Shown: positions 1-5,539 of the stretch, piece by piece
Layout of the letters: each line of letters begins with the position of its first letter
How positions within the stretch are numbered: the first letter of the stretch is position 1
From: Gracilibacteraceae bacterium
GTDB lineage: Bacteria; Bacillota; Desulfitobacteriia; Desulfitobacteriales; Syntrophobotulaceae
Reading direction: 5' to 3'
DNA: 5,539 bases
Assembly (NCBI GenBank): GCA_031263945.1
Contig: JAISEW010000178.1
Location: 1-5,539 of the forward strand
Translations under genes and position numbers: made by a program
The notes under the pieces: model-generated
The model's database searches: none
Seen by the model: the letters and a program-made list of their open reading frames with translations, nothing else
Told to the model about the DNA's origin: nothing

Positions 1-9
1 TTCCGATCT
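1..9. other. Probable Illumina adapter remnant at the sequence edge
   Basis: The first nine bases, TTCCGATCT, equal the 3' end shared by the standard Illumina TruSeq adapters (…GCTCTTCCGATCT). They sit exactly at the edge, and the radA translation leaves the family consensus at the same point (HMVD followed by EIG rather than the usual T/A-V-L). The genuine sequence probably starts at base 10. Confidence 0.75.
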
Positions 10-697
10 CGTCCACCATATGCTCCAGCACGCGCGGCCCGGCCACGGCCCCGTCCTTGGTCACGTGGCCGACCAGAAAAACGGTGATTTCATTTTCCTT
101 CGCCAATTGCAGGAAAGCGGCCGCGCTCTCTCTGACCTGCCCGACGCCGCCCGGCGACGAATCCAGGGTTTCCACAAAAACCGTCTGGATGGAATCGACA
201 AATACCGCCCTGTAATCTCCGGCCAGCGTTTCTTCCTTGATGAGACGGAAGGATGTTTCTGTTAAAATATGGAGTTCGGCGGCGGCCAGACCCAGCCGTT
301 CCGCGCGCAAACGGATCTGGCGCGCCGATTCCTCGCCTGATACATAAAGCACCTTTTGGCTGCGCGCCAAAAAAGCCGCCGTCTGCAGCACCAGAGTCGA
401 TTTACCGATACCGGGGTCGCCGCTGAGGAGGAGGAACGAACCCGGCAAAAACCCGCCGCCCAGCACGCGATCCAGCTCGCGGCTGCCGCTGGGCGTCCGC
501 TCCCCCTCCTCCATAGCCACGGCGGAAAGCGGCACGGGCCGCGCCGCCGCTTTCCGTCCGCGGACTTTGGGCCCGGTTTTGGGGACCGCGGTCTCCGCCA
601 AAGTGTTCCAAGCGCCGCAAGCCGAGCATTTGCCGTGCCAGCGATAACTCTCATGCCCGCATTCACCGCAAACATACACGGTTTTCTCTTTTGTCAT
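1..697 (-). CDS. radA: DNA repair protein RadA (Sms), N-terminal 232 codons, truncated by window edge
   Basis: RadA is a RecA-like, DnaB-type helicase that promotes branch migration of recombination intermediates during repair and transformation. The start is ATG at 697-695 and the frame stays open to base 2. Visible parts are a C4 zinc finger (C10, C13, C24, C27), a linker, the Walker A loop GDPGIGKST (residues 93-101), the SGEES segment (120-124), and Walker B around VFVDSIQT (165-172). GQVRES (186-191) and the GHVTKDG segment (210-216) follow. The RadA-specific KNRFG motif and the Lon-like C-terminal domain lie beyond the edge; the whole protein is usually about 450 residues. The ATG overlaps the clpC stop codon (ATGA), and only a weak GAGA precedes it, so translation is probably coupled to clpC. 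The last three residues (E230, I231, G232) do not fit the family and coincide with a probable adapter remnant at bases 1-9, so real coding sequence probably ends near base 10. Identification is secure. Confidence 0.96.
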   Translation of the reverse strand, partial: MTKEKTVYVCGECGHESYRWHGKCSACGAWNTLAETAVPKTGPKVRGRKAAARPVPLSAVAMEEGERTPSGSRELDRVLGGGFLPGSFLLLSGDPGIGKSTLVLQTAAFLARSQKVLYVSGEESARQIRLRAERLGLAAAELHILTETSFRLIKEETLAGDYRAVFVDSIQTVFVETLDSSPGGVGQVRESAAAFLQLAKENEITVFLVGHVTKDGAVAGPRVLEHMVDEIG

Positions 698-3153
698 AAA
701 GTTTTCTCAATTTTCGCAAATTTCAGAATATTATCCTGCTCATCATAACTCACTTCGATCGCGTCTCCGGTCGAAAATTCACCGGCCAGGATCTTTTCTG
801 AAAGCGGGTCTTCCACCATTTTTTGGATGGCCCGGCGCAGCGGCCGCGCCCCGTATGTCAGATCGCCGCCTTCCCGAATGATATACTCCAACGCCTGATC
901 CGCCGCCGTTATGACAAAACCCTGCTCCGCCGTGCGGTCGCTCACCTCCCGGAACAGAATACGGGCGATGGCTTTCATGTCGGCGTCATTCAGCTGCCGG
1001 AACACGATCGTTTCATCTATCCGGTTCAAGAATTCCGGTTTAAAAGTTCGTTTCACTTCCTCCATGATGGTGGAACTCATGGCTTTGTGGTCGCTTTTCG
1101 CGTCCCGCGCGGCCACGAAACCCAAAGTTTCTTTTTTCAGCTGCGTCGCCCCGATATTGGAGGTCATGATGAGGACCGTATTGCGAAAATCCACGGCCCG
1201 CCCCTGTGAATCCGTCAGCCGCCCGTCTTCCAATACCTGGAGCAGGATGTTGAAAACATCGGGATGCGCTTTTTCGATCTCGTCGAACAAAATAACGCTA
1301 TAAGGTTTGCGCCGGACCACTTCCGTGAGCTGGCCGCCGTCGTCGTGCCCGATATAACCGGGCGGAGAGCCGACCATGCGGGAAACCGCGTGTTTTTCCA
1401 TATATTCGGACATATCGATGCGCACAAGCGCCGTTTCACTGCCGAACATGGCTTCCGCCAGCGTTTTGGCCAATTGGGTCTTGCCGACTCCGGTCGGACC
1501 GAGGAAAACAAAGGAGCCGATGGGGCGTTTGGGGTCTTTCAGCCCGGAACGCGCGCGGCGAATAGCCCGGGCTACGGCGCTGACCGCCTCGCTTTGCCCG
1601 ACGACGCGCTCCTCCAAAATGCTTTCCAATTTTAATAAACGGGCGCTTTCTGTTTCTTCCAGCCGAGTGACCAGCACGCCTGTCCAGCTGGAAACTATCT
1701 CCGCGATATCGCCGGGATCAACGATCAGCTGGTCTTTCTCCCGGCTGGCTTCCCAGCCTTCGCGCAAATCGGCGATCCGCGCGCGCAGTTTCTGTTCCCG
1801 GTCGCGGATGGCGGCGGCGTTTTCAAACTCCTGCCGCTTGACGGCATCCTCTTTTTCTTTTTTCAGGCCGTCCGCCTCGTCCTCCATCTCTTTGAGCCCT
1901 TCCGGCGTGGTCAGGCTTTTCATGCGCACCCGCGAAGCCGCTTCGTCGATAAGGTCGATGGCCTTGTCCGGGAGAAAACGGTCGGAAATGTAGCGAATAG
2001 CCAGCTTCACCGCCGTGTGAATAGCTTCGTCCGTTATTTGCACCCGATGATGGGCCTCATAGCGGTCACGCAGACCGGCGAGAATGGCGACCGCCTCTTC
2101 TTCCGTCGGCTCGCCCACATTGATCGGCTGAAAACGGCGCTCCAAAGCGGCGTCTTTTTCGATATGCTTGCGATACTCGTCAAGCGTCGTCGCGCCGACG
2201 CACTGGATCTCTCCGCGCGCCAGAGCCGGTTTCAGTATATTGGCGGCGTCGATCGCTCCTTCCGCCGCTCCGGCGCCGATGAGCGTATGCAGCTCGTCGA
2301 TAAAAACGATCACGTTATTGGCGGAGCGGAGTTCTTCCAGCACGCGCTTCATGCGCTCCTCAAATTCCCCCCGGTATTTCGTGCCGGCCACTATGCCGGA
2401 AAGATCCAGGGCCAAAACCCGTTTGTCCAGCAAAAGCTCCGGCACGTCACCCTCGATGATGCGCTGCGCCAGACCTTCCACAATGGCCGTTTTGCCGACG
2501 CCCGGCTCGCCGATCAGCACCGGGTTATTTTTTGTGCGCCGGCTCAAAACCTGGATGACGCGCTCGATTTCCTGCCGCCGGCCGACCACCGGGTCGAGTT
2601 TGCGTTCCTCGGCCATGATCGTCAGATCGCGGGCGAACTCATTCAGGGCGGGCGTATTGCCGTAAGGACCGCCTCGCCCGTTGTAGGAGCCGGCGCCCAG
2701 GGCCGGCGGCAGTCCCTCGATTTCGCCGCCCATGACGCGCATGACCTGTTCCCACAGTTTTTCCGGGTTGATCTTCAAGTCGGACAGGATACGGGCGGCG
2801 ACGCCCTCGCCTTCCATCAGCATCCCGAGCAGCAGATGCTCCGTGCCGACATAGTTCAAACCCTGGCGCTGCGCCTCTTCCACCGCTATCTGCACCACGC
2901 GTTTCATGCGCGGCGAAGGCGAGACGGCGCCTTTGAAAGCCTCTCCCTTGCCGACGATAGTCGATATGCGCTGCTTGATCTTCGCCGGGTCGGCGTTTAA
3001 AGCGCGCAGGGCCTGAGCGGCGATACATTCTCCCTCTTCGAGCAGCGCCAATAGCAGATGTTCGGTCCCGATGACGCTATGCCCCATTTTTTGCGCGATG
3101 CTTTCCGCGATCCCCACCACTTTTTGCGCGTTTTTGGTAAAATTTTCCGGCAT
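694..3153 (-). CDS. clpC: ATP-dependent Clp protease ATP-binding subunit ClpC
   Basis: ClpC is the HSP100 AAA+ unfoldase that delivers substrates to the ClpP protease and degrades phosphoarginine-tagged or adaptor-bound proteins in the cytoplasm. At 819 aa it has the normal family length. Two N-terminal Clp repeats carry GTEH at 29-32 and 103-106; E31 and E105 match the glutamates that bind phosphoarginine in Bacillus ClpC. D1 has Walker A GEPGVGKT (215-222), the pore loop KYRG (259-262), Walker B D286-E287 and the arginine-finger segment ALERRF (336-341). The middle coiled coil with its UVR motif covers about 410-475; its length and UVR motif separate ClpC from ClpB. D2 has Walker A GPTGVGKT (552-559), pore loop GYIG (599-602), Walker B D624-E625, sensor 1 N666 and sensor 2 GARPLRR (768-774). 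LGF at 677-679 is the ClpP-docking tripeptide. The ATG at 3153 lies 4 nt after a strong AAGGAGG. The gene starts 9 nt after mcsB and its TGA overlaps radA. It is expected to be under CtsR control. Confidence 0.98.
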   Translation of the reverse strand: MPENFTKNAQKVVGIAESIAQKMGHSVIGTEHLLLALLEEGECIAAQALRALNADPAKIKQRISTIVGKGEAFKGAVSPSPRMKRVVQIAVEEAQRQGLNYVGTEHLLLGMLMEGEGVAARILSDLKINPEKLWEQVMRVMGGEIEGLPPALGAGSYNGRGGPYGNTPALNEFARDLTIMAEERKLDPVVGRRQEIERVIQVLSRRTKNNPVLIGEPGVGKTAIVEGLAQRIIEGDVPELLLDKRVLALDLSGIVAGTKYRGEFEERMKRVLEELRSANNVIVFIDELHTLIGAGAAEGAIDAANILKPALARGEIQCVGATTLDEYRKHIEKDAALERRFQPINVGEPTEEEAVAILAGLRDRYEAHHRVQITDEAIHTAVKLAIRYISDRFLPDKAIDLIDEAASRVRMKSLTTPEGLKEMEDEADGLKKEKEDAVKRQEFENAAAIRDREQKLRARIADLREGWEASREKDQLIVDPGDIAEIVSSWTGVLVTRLEETESARLLKLESILEERVVGQSEAVSAVARAIRRARSGLKDPKRPIGSFVFLGPTGVGKTQLAKTLAEAMFGSETALVRIDMSEYMEKHAVSRMVGSPPGYIGHDDGGQLTEVVRRKPYSVILFDEIEKAHPDVFNILLQVLEDGRLTDSQGRAVDFRNTVLIMTSNIGATQLKKETLGFVAARDAKSDHKAMSSTIMEEVKRTFKPEFLNRIDETIVFRQLNDADMKAIARILFREVSDRTAEQGFVITAADQALEYIIREGGDLTYGARPLRRAIQKMVEDPLSEKILAGEFSTGDAIEVSYDEQDNILKFAKIEKTL

Positions 3154-3157
3154 ATGG

Positions 3158-3164
3158 CCTCCTT
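3158..3164 (-). promoter_or_regulatory. Strong Shine-Dalgarno of clpC, overlapping the mcsB stop
   Basis: On the minus strand AAGGAGG is followed by a 4-nt spacer (CCAT) and the clpC ATG. Its first two bases are the last two of the mcsB TAA stop, so a ribosome ending mcsB sits on the clpC start site. This fixes the clpC start and explains efficient expression of a distal operon gene. Confidence 0.9.
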
Positions 3165-4209
3165 ATTCTCCGTTGACGGCCGCGCGTAAATAGTCCGCCC
3201 TGGCCACATTCAATTGTTCTTCGTTCATTTCTTTTCCGCTGTTGTATCGCAGGCCCGCGGGCAGCAGATTCAGGAACAGGGCGGCAAAACTTTCGCTGTG
3301 CGGCTGCAAAAAGTTCATATCGATCCCCAGCCGGTCCTCGGAAACAAGGCGAAACGCTTCTTCCGCCGGCATGATCCTGGCATTGCCCAAGATGGCGCGC
3401 GCGCGCCACACCTTATCTTCCAGGGCGCCGCGGCCTTCGAGCATCATCTGCCGAGCCTGGTTTTCCAGTTCGCAGATCTGTCCCGTGACCGCTTCGATGC
3501 TGGCCAGCGTGTCCTCTTCCGATTTGCCGAGCGTCACCTGATTAGATATCTGGAAAATATTGCCCCAGGCTTTGGAGCCTTCGCCGTACAGACCGCGGAT
3601 GGCCAGTCCCAGCGGCGACAAAGCGCTCAGTACCTGCTGCATCTGTTTGGTCATGACCAGCGCCGGCAAATGCATCATGGTGGAAACACGCATCCCCGTG
3701 CCGACGTTCGTAGGGCAGGACGTCAGGTAACCGTGGCTTTCCTGAAAAGCAAAATCCAGTTTCGCTTCCAAAAGGTCGTCCAGCTGATCCGCCAGCTGAA
3801 AAGCTTCCTGCAAAGCGATGCCGGGCAGAATGACCTGAATACGGATATGGTCTTCCTCGTTGACCATGACCGCCAGCCGGTGTTCCGGCGAAAGGGCTAT
3901 GCCGCGTCCGGCGCCGAGCGCGGCCAGCGCCGGGCTGATCAGGTGCCTTTCCACCAGAACCGATTTTTCCATGTCGTCCATGTCTTTCAACGACAGATAT
4001 TGCAGAGACGGCCCTTCCGTTTTTTCCGCCTCCAGCGCGGCGGCTATTTCCGCTTCGGTCTGTTCCGCCGCCTCCGCAGTAAGCGCCGGCGGAAACGGCC
4101 GGTCAGCCAGATTGCGGGCCAGCCGGACCCTTGTGCTTAAAACGATCGGATGCCGGCTTTGCGCGGTCAGCCAATGACTCCTCCGCGCCAGCACTTCAGT
4201 CATATTCAC
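3163..4209 (-). CDS. mcsB: Protein arginine kinase McsB
   Basis: McsB is a phosphagen-kinase-like enzyme that phosphorylates protein arginine residues, marking proteins for ClpC-ClpP and inactivating CtsR. The 348-aa product is slightly shorter than the Bacillus protein (about 363). Kinase signatures are present: STRVRLARN (25-33, nucleotide-binding arginines), NEEDHIRIQ (117-125, catalytic acidic residues), the loop LTSCPTNVGTGMR (162-174, with C165), RGLYGEGS (205-212) and GNIFQISNQ (216-224). The C-terminal RDxxRA motif that senses phosphoarginine in Bacillus appears as LNVARA (333-338), keeping the last RA but losing the first R and D. The start chosen is GTG at 4209, overlapping the mcsA TGA by 4 nt and lying 6 nt after GGAGGTGA; an in-frame ATG at 4203 is the alternative but is farther from this site. 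It sits between its activator mcsA and the unfoldase clpC. Confidence 0.96.
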   Translation of the reverse strand: MNMTEVLARRSHWLTAQSRHPIVLSTRVRLARNLADRPFPPALTAEAAEQTEAEIAAALEAEKTEGPSLQYLSLKDMDDMEKSVLVERHLISPALAALGAGRGIALSPEHRLAVMVNEEDHIRIQVILPGIALQEAFQLADQLDDLLEAKLDFAFQESHGYLTSCPTNVGTGMRVSTMMHLPALVMTKQMQQVLSALSPLGLAIRGLYGEGSKAWGNIFQISNQVTLGKSEEDTLASIEAVTGQICELENQARQMMLEGRGALEDKVWRARAILGNARIMPAEEAFRLVSEDRLGIDMNFLQPHSESFAALFLNLLPAGLRYNSGKEMNEEQLNVARADYLRAAVNGE

Positions 4210-4709
4210 GCGCCCTCACCTCCCCGCGCCGTTTCCATGCTCCGGATACGGTCACGCAGCACAGCCGCTTCCTCAAACGCTTCCCGCCGCACTAACTCCT
4301 GCAGTTCCGTTTTAAGCGATTTCATCTCGTTTTGCCGGCGAATGTCGCTGCCGCCGCGGCGGGGAACTTTGCCCACATGGCGGCTGGCCCCGTGCAGACG
4401 GCGCAGCAGAAAATCCATTTGCGGCTCGAACGTCTCATAGCAATGATGACAACCCACCCGGCCCGCTTTTTGGATCTGCGCGTAAGTCAAGCCGCAGACC
4501 GGGCAGCGCGAAGCCGCCTGCTGCCCGTCCGGCCCGCCTTTCAGCGTAAACAGCGCCTGCATGAAGTCCGACACTAAACCGGGAAAAATCTTCGTGTTAT
4601 GATACTGCTGCGCGCATTCTTTACATAAATTTATCTGCGTGGCCTGTCCGTTTTCAATTTTCGTCACCCGCACCATTGCTTCCTTTTTTTTACAATTTTG
4701 GCAGAGCAT
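4206..4709 (-). CDS. mcsA: McsA, zinc-binding activator of the McsB arginine kinase (UVR domain)
   Basis: McsA binds and activates McsB and is a modulator of CtsR activity in the Bacillus stress response. The 167-aa protein has two zinc-binding pairs near the N-terminus (C3/C6 and C29/C32) and two more in the middle (C69/C72 and C87/C90), followed by the conserved HVGKVPRR segment (111-118). A C-terminal UVR motif covers about 128-160 (ending in FEEAAVLRDRIRSME), of the same type as in the ClpC middle domain and UvrB. It is somewhat shorter than the Bacillus protein (about 185). The ATG at 4709 follows GAGGTGAT in the 15-nt gap after ctsR. A run of eight A's falls in codons 7-9 (three lysines). 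The TGA overlaps the mcsB GTG, consistent with coupled synthesis of the two partners. Confidence 0.95.
   Translation of the reverse strand: MLCQNCKKKEAMVRVTKIENGQATQINLCKECAQQYHNTKIFPGLVSDFMQALFTLKGGPDGQQAASRCPVCGLTYAQIQKAGRVGCHHCYETFEPQMDFLLRRLHGASRHVGKVPRRGGSDIRRQNEMKSLKTELQELVRREAFEEAAVLRDRIRSMETARGGEGA
4216..4223 (-). promoter_or_regulatory. Shine-Dalgarno that supports the GTG start of mcsB
   Basis: GGAGGTGA on the minus strand lies inside the last codons of mcsA, 6 nt before the GTG at 4209-4207 and 12 nt before the ATG at 4203-4201. The spacing favours the GTG start, which also gives the classic 4-nt stop/start overlap with mcsA. Confidence 0.75.
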
Positions 4710-4724
4710 TTTATCACCTCGATT

Positions 4725-5201
4725 TCATTCATCCGGATTCAAGTCGTCCCGGCAGACGGTGGTGAGAACTTCTTTGAGCAGCGCCGCCCGCAGCCGCCGG
4801 GGGTGCGGCGTGAACACCGCCAGTTTTTCCGAGGTGACGCCTTTGATCAGGGCGCACTCTCTCTTGGTCAGGACTTCTTCCTCCTCCAGCCGCGCGATAA
4901 TATGGCTGCATCTGTCCAGCGTCAGTTCGTCGCCGATCAGTTCTGACATGACATGCCGGAAATTGCCTTCCGCGTCCAGTCCCAGCCGCACAATGCGCAG
5001 ATAACCACCGCCGCCGCGTCTGCTCTCCACCAGATAGCCCCGCTCCACAGTGAAGCGGGTGGTCAGGACATAATTGATCTGAGACGGCGCGCAGGAAAAA
5101 ATATGAGCCAGCGTTCCCCGCTGCAGTACCACAAACCCTTCTGCCGTTTTGCCCAACATGTCCTTCAGGTAACGTTCGATCTTATCCGCCAGATTAGCCA
5201 T
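4725..5201 (-). CDS. ctsR: Transcriptional repressor CtsR of class III heat-shock genes
   Basis: CtsR is a dimeric winged-helix repressor of clp genes and of its own operon. It senses heat through a glycine-rich wing and is inactivated by McsB. The 158-aa product has the helix-turn-helix region with the family signature PSQINYVLTTRF (39-50), then ERGYLVES (53-60) and the wing RRGGGGYLRI (61-70). R62 sits directly before the four glycines (63-66), the position of the phosphorylated, DNA-contacting arginine in the Geobacillus protein. The C-terminal dimerisation and McsB-contact domain covers about 80-155. The ATG at 5201 has GGAG 10 nt upstream. As first gene of the operon it lies just downstream of a perfect CtsR box, so negative autoregulation is expected. 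Fifteen nucleotides separate it from mcsA. Confidence 0.97.
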   Translation of the reverse strand: MANLADKIERYLKDMLGKTAEGFVVLQRGTLAHIFSCAPSQINYVLTTRFTVERGYLVESRRGGGGYLRIVRLGLDAEGNFRHVMSELIGDELTLDRCSHIIARLEEEEVLTKRECALIKGVTSEKLAVFTPHPRRLRAALLKEVLTTVCRDDLNPDE

Positions 5202-5221
5202 TTGCCAATCACTCCGTTTCG

Positions 5222-5238
5222 TTTGACCATTTTTGACT
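5222..5238 (-). promoter_or_regulatory. CtsR operator, perfect consensus
   Basis: On the minus strand the site reads AGTCAAA-AAT-GGTCAAA, which fits the established CtsR box (two direct heptads RGTCAAA separated by NAN) at every defined position. It lies about 20-35 nt downstream of the predicted start of transcription and 20 bp before the ctsR ATG, so a bound dimer would block initiation or early elongation. Confidence 0.93.
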
Positions 5239-5239
5239 T

Positions 5240-5256
5240 TATGACCTTCCCTGACC
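5240..5256 (-). promoter_or_regulatory. Second, degenerate CtsR-box-like repeat
   Basis: On the minus strand this reads GGTCAGG-GAA-GGTCATA: two direct heptads at the same 10-bp period and with a NAN spacer, each matching GGTCAAA at five of seven positions. It is one base away from the perfect operator and begins at about +1/+2 of the predicted transcript. It is probably a weaker site allowing two CtsR dimers to bind side by side; that role is inferred. Confidence 0.55.
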
Positions 5257-5263
5257 TTCTTAT

Positions 5264-5292
5264 ACTATAACTCATTCCGGCCGGATTTGCAA
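5264..5292 (-). promoter_or_regulatory. Predicted housekeeping (sigma-A type) promoter of the ctsR operon
   Basis: The -35 is TTGCAA (5292-5287, four of six consensus positions), the spacer is 17 bp and the -10 is TATAGT (5269-5264, five of six). Transcription would start near 5257-5258, giving a leader of roughly 55 nt to the ctsR ATG. Both CtsR boxes follow immediately. The alternative -10 TATAAG (5264-5259) would give a 22-bp spacer and is less likely. Confidence 0.75.
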
Positions 5293-5304
5293 ACGCTTTT
5301 TCGG

Positions 5305-5339
5305 AAAAAAATAAACCAGCGGTTTCTCGTCCCCGCTGG
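5305..5339 (-). terminator. Rho-independent terminator of the upstream HD-domain gene
   Basis: A 7-bp GC-rich inverted repeat (CCAGCGG at 5316-5322 and CCGCTGG at 5333-5339) with a 10-nt loop is followed, on the minus strand, by TTTATTTTTTT. The plus-strand exit from the stem has no T-run, so it acts on leftward transcripts. It begins 43 bp after the stop of the HD-domain gene and ends 12 bp before the ctsR -35, separating the two transcription units. Confidence 0.85.
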
Positions 5340-5382
5340 ATTGCTAAATAATTTTAATTTAAAAGTTTGTATTGATCCCTGT

Positions 5383-5539
5383 TCAGCGCCCGGCGTACAG
5401 CAGGCAGCAAGAATAAACAAAGGCAAAGGCCCCGGCCCGTTTACAGTACTCGGCCGCCGCGGATATTTTATCCATGACGGAAACCGCCCACGCCTCCCGC
5501 GAGCGCGGCAGACCGACCGGAAACATATGATGCGCGATG
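5383..5539 (-). CDS. HD-superfamily (phosphohydrolase-like) protein, C-terminal 51 codons only
   Basis: The frame enters at the right edge (first full codon at 5538) and ends at TGA 5385-5383. The fragment begins IAHHMFPVGLP and continues SREAWAVSVMDKIS. A histidine-Met-Phe-Pro segment followed by a proline/Ser-x-Glu-Ala stretch and then an Asp-Lys is typical of the last part of the HD-domain family of small metal-dependent phosphohydrolases, where this Asp (residue 23 of the fragment) would be the distal metal ligand. That assignment is from remembered family pattern. The tail after residue 34 is unusually rich in hydrophobic residues and cysteine. The upstream HD motif itself is outside the window, so substrate and full length are unknown. 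A terminator follows, so it is probably a separate transcript from the clp operon. Confidence 0.6.
   Translation of the reverse strand, partial: IAHHMFPVGLPRSREAWAVSVMDKISAAAEYCKRAGAFAFVYSCCLLYAGR

Noticed and set aside
2017..3000. Long open frame (327 codons) on the plus strand opposite clpC
   Set aside because: It is wholly antisense to a highly conserved clpC. Its product shows no family motif, and such frames are expected opposite GC-rich genes.
3214..4140. Long open frame (308 codons) on the plus strand opposite mcsB
   Set aside because: It mirrors mcsB. The product is a low-information Arg/Gln/Phe-rich string with no recognisable domain and no convincing ribosome-binding site.
4683..4692. 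Run of eight A's in mcsA codons 7-9, containing the A-AAA-AAG heptamer in the phase used for -1 frameshifting in dnaX
   Set aside because: A -1 shift would end after about nine further codons and destroy the first zinc site. I see no evident downstream stem or upstream stimulatory Shine-Dalgarno, and three lysines explain the run.
5276..5285. 10-bp palindrome TCCGGCCGGA in the promoter spacer
   Set aside because: Short, made of simple GC alternation in a GC-rich genome, and not extended by flanking bases; no known operator is recognised.
5352..5364. Odd-centred AT palindrome TTTTAA-T-TTAAAA between the HD gene and its terminator
   Set aside because: Low-complexity AT-rich sequence in a short 3' untranslated stretch. 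No paired -35/-10 or known site is apparent.
1..5539. Search for CRISPR arrays, insertion sequences, tRNA/rRNA genes, riboswitches, or phage and defence genes
   Set aside because: No spaced direct-repeat array, transposase, terminal inverted repeats, tRNA-like fold or toxin/antitoxin-type gene was seen. Nearly all of the window is accounted for by conserved operon genes.

Overview
The window carries the leftward (minus-strand) clpC heat-shock operon typical of Bacillota (Firmicutes), in the order ctsR - mcsA - mcsB - clpC - radA. Only organisms of this phylum combine the CtsR repressor, the McsA/McsB arginine-kinase pair and ClpC in this arrangement. The base composition looks GC-rich for the phylum by eye, so a GC-rich lineage such as the Negativicutes or a GC-rich clostridial group is plausible, but that is an inference and no marker here decides it. 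The odd window length and an adapter-like first nine bases suggest a complete short contig from a draft or metagenome assembly.

Layout from right to left, in the direction of transcription. At the right edge is the C-terminal end of an HD-superfamily protein (partial, stop at 5385-5383), closed by a Rho-independent terminator (5305-5339). Next comes a compact promoter (-35 TTGCAA, 17-bp spacer, -10 TATAGT), followed at once by a perfect CtsR operator (5222-5238) and, next to it, a second weaker operator-like copy (5240-5256). Then follow ctsR (5201-4725), mcsA (4709-4206), mcsB (4209-3163), clpC (3153-694) and the first 232 codons of radA (697-1), which runs off the left edge. Gaps and overlaps are +15, -4, +9 and -4 nt, so the five genes very probably share one transcript.

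The genes form a self-regulated stress circuit. CtsR represses the operon. McsA activates McsB, which phosphorylates arginines on CtsR and on damaged proteins. The ClpC N-domain recognises phosphoarginine and feeds clients to ClpP, which is not in this window. Residues needed for the circuit are visible: CtsR Arg62 beside the tetraglycine wing, the two GTEH glutamates of the ClpC N-domain, the phosphagen-kinase catalytic residues of McsB, and the zinc-binding cysteines and UVR motif of McsA. RadA is a DNA-repair branch-migration helicase that commonly sits at the end of this operon.

This is a housekeeping region and I see no undescribed system in it. The points most worth a second look are the degenerate RDxxRA phosphoarginine-sensing motif in McsB, the doubled CtsR operator, the lack of a good ribosome-binding site for radA, and the likely sequencing-adapter remnant at bases 1-9 that corrupts the end of the radA fragment.
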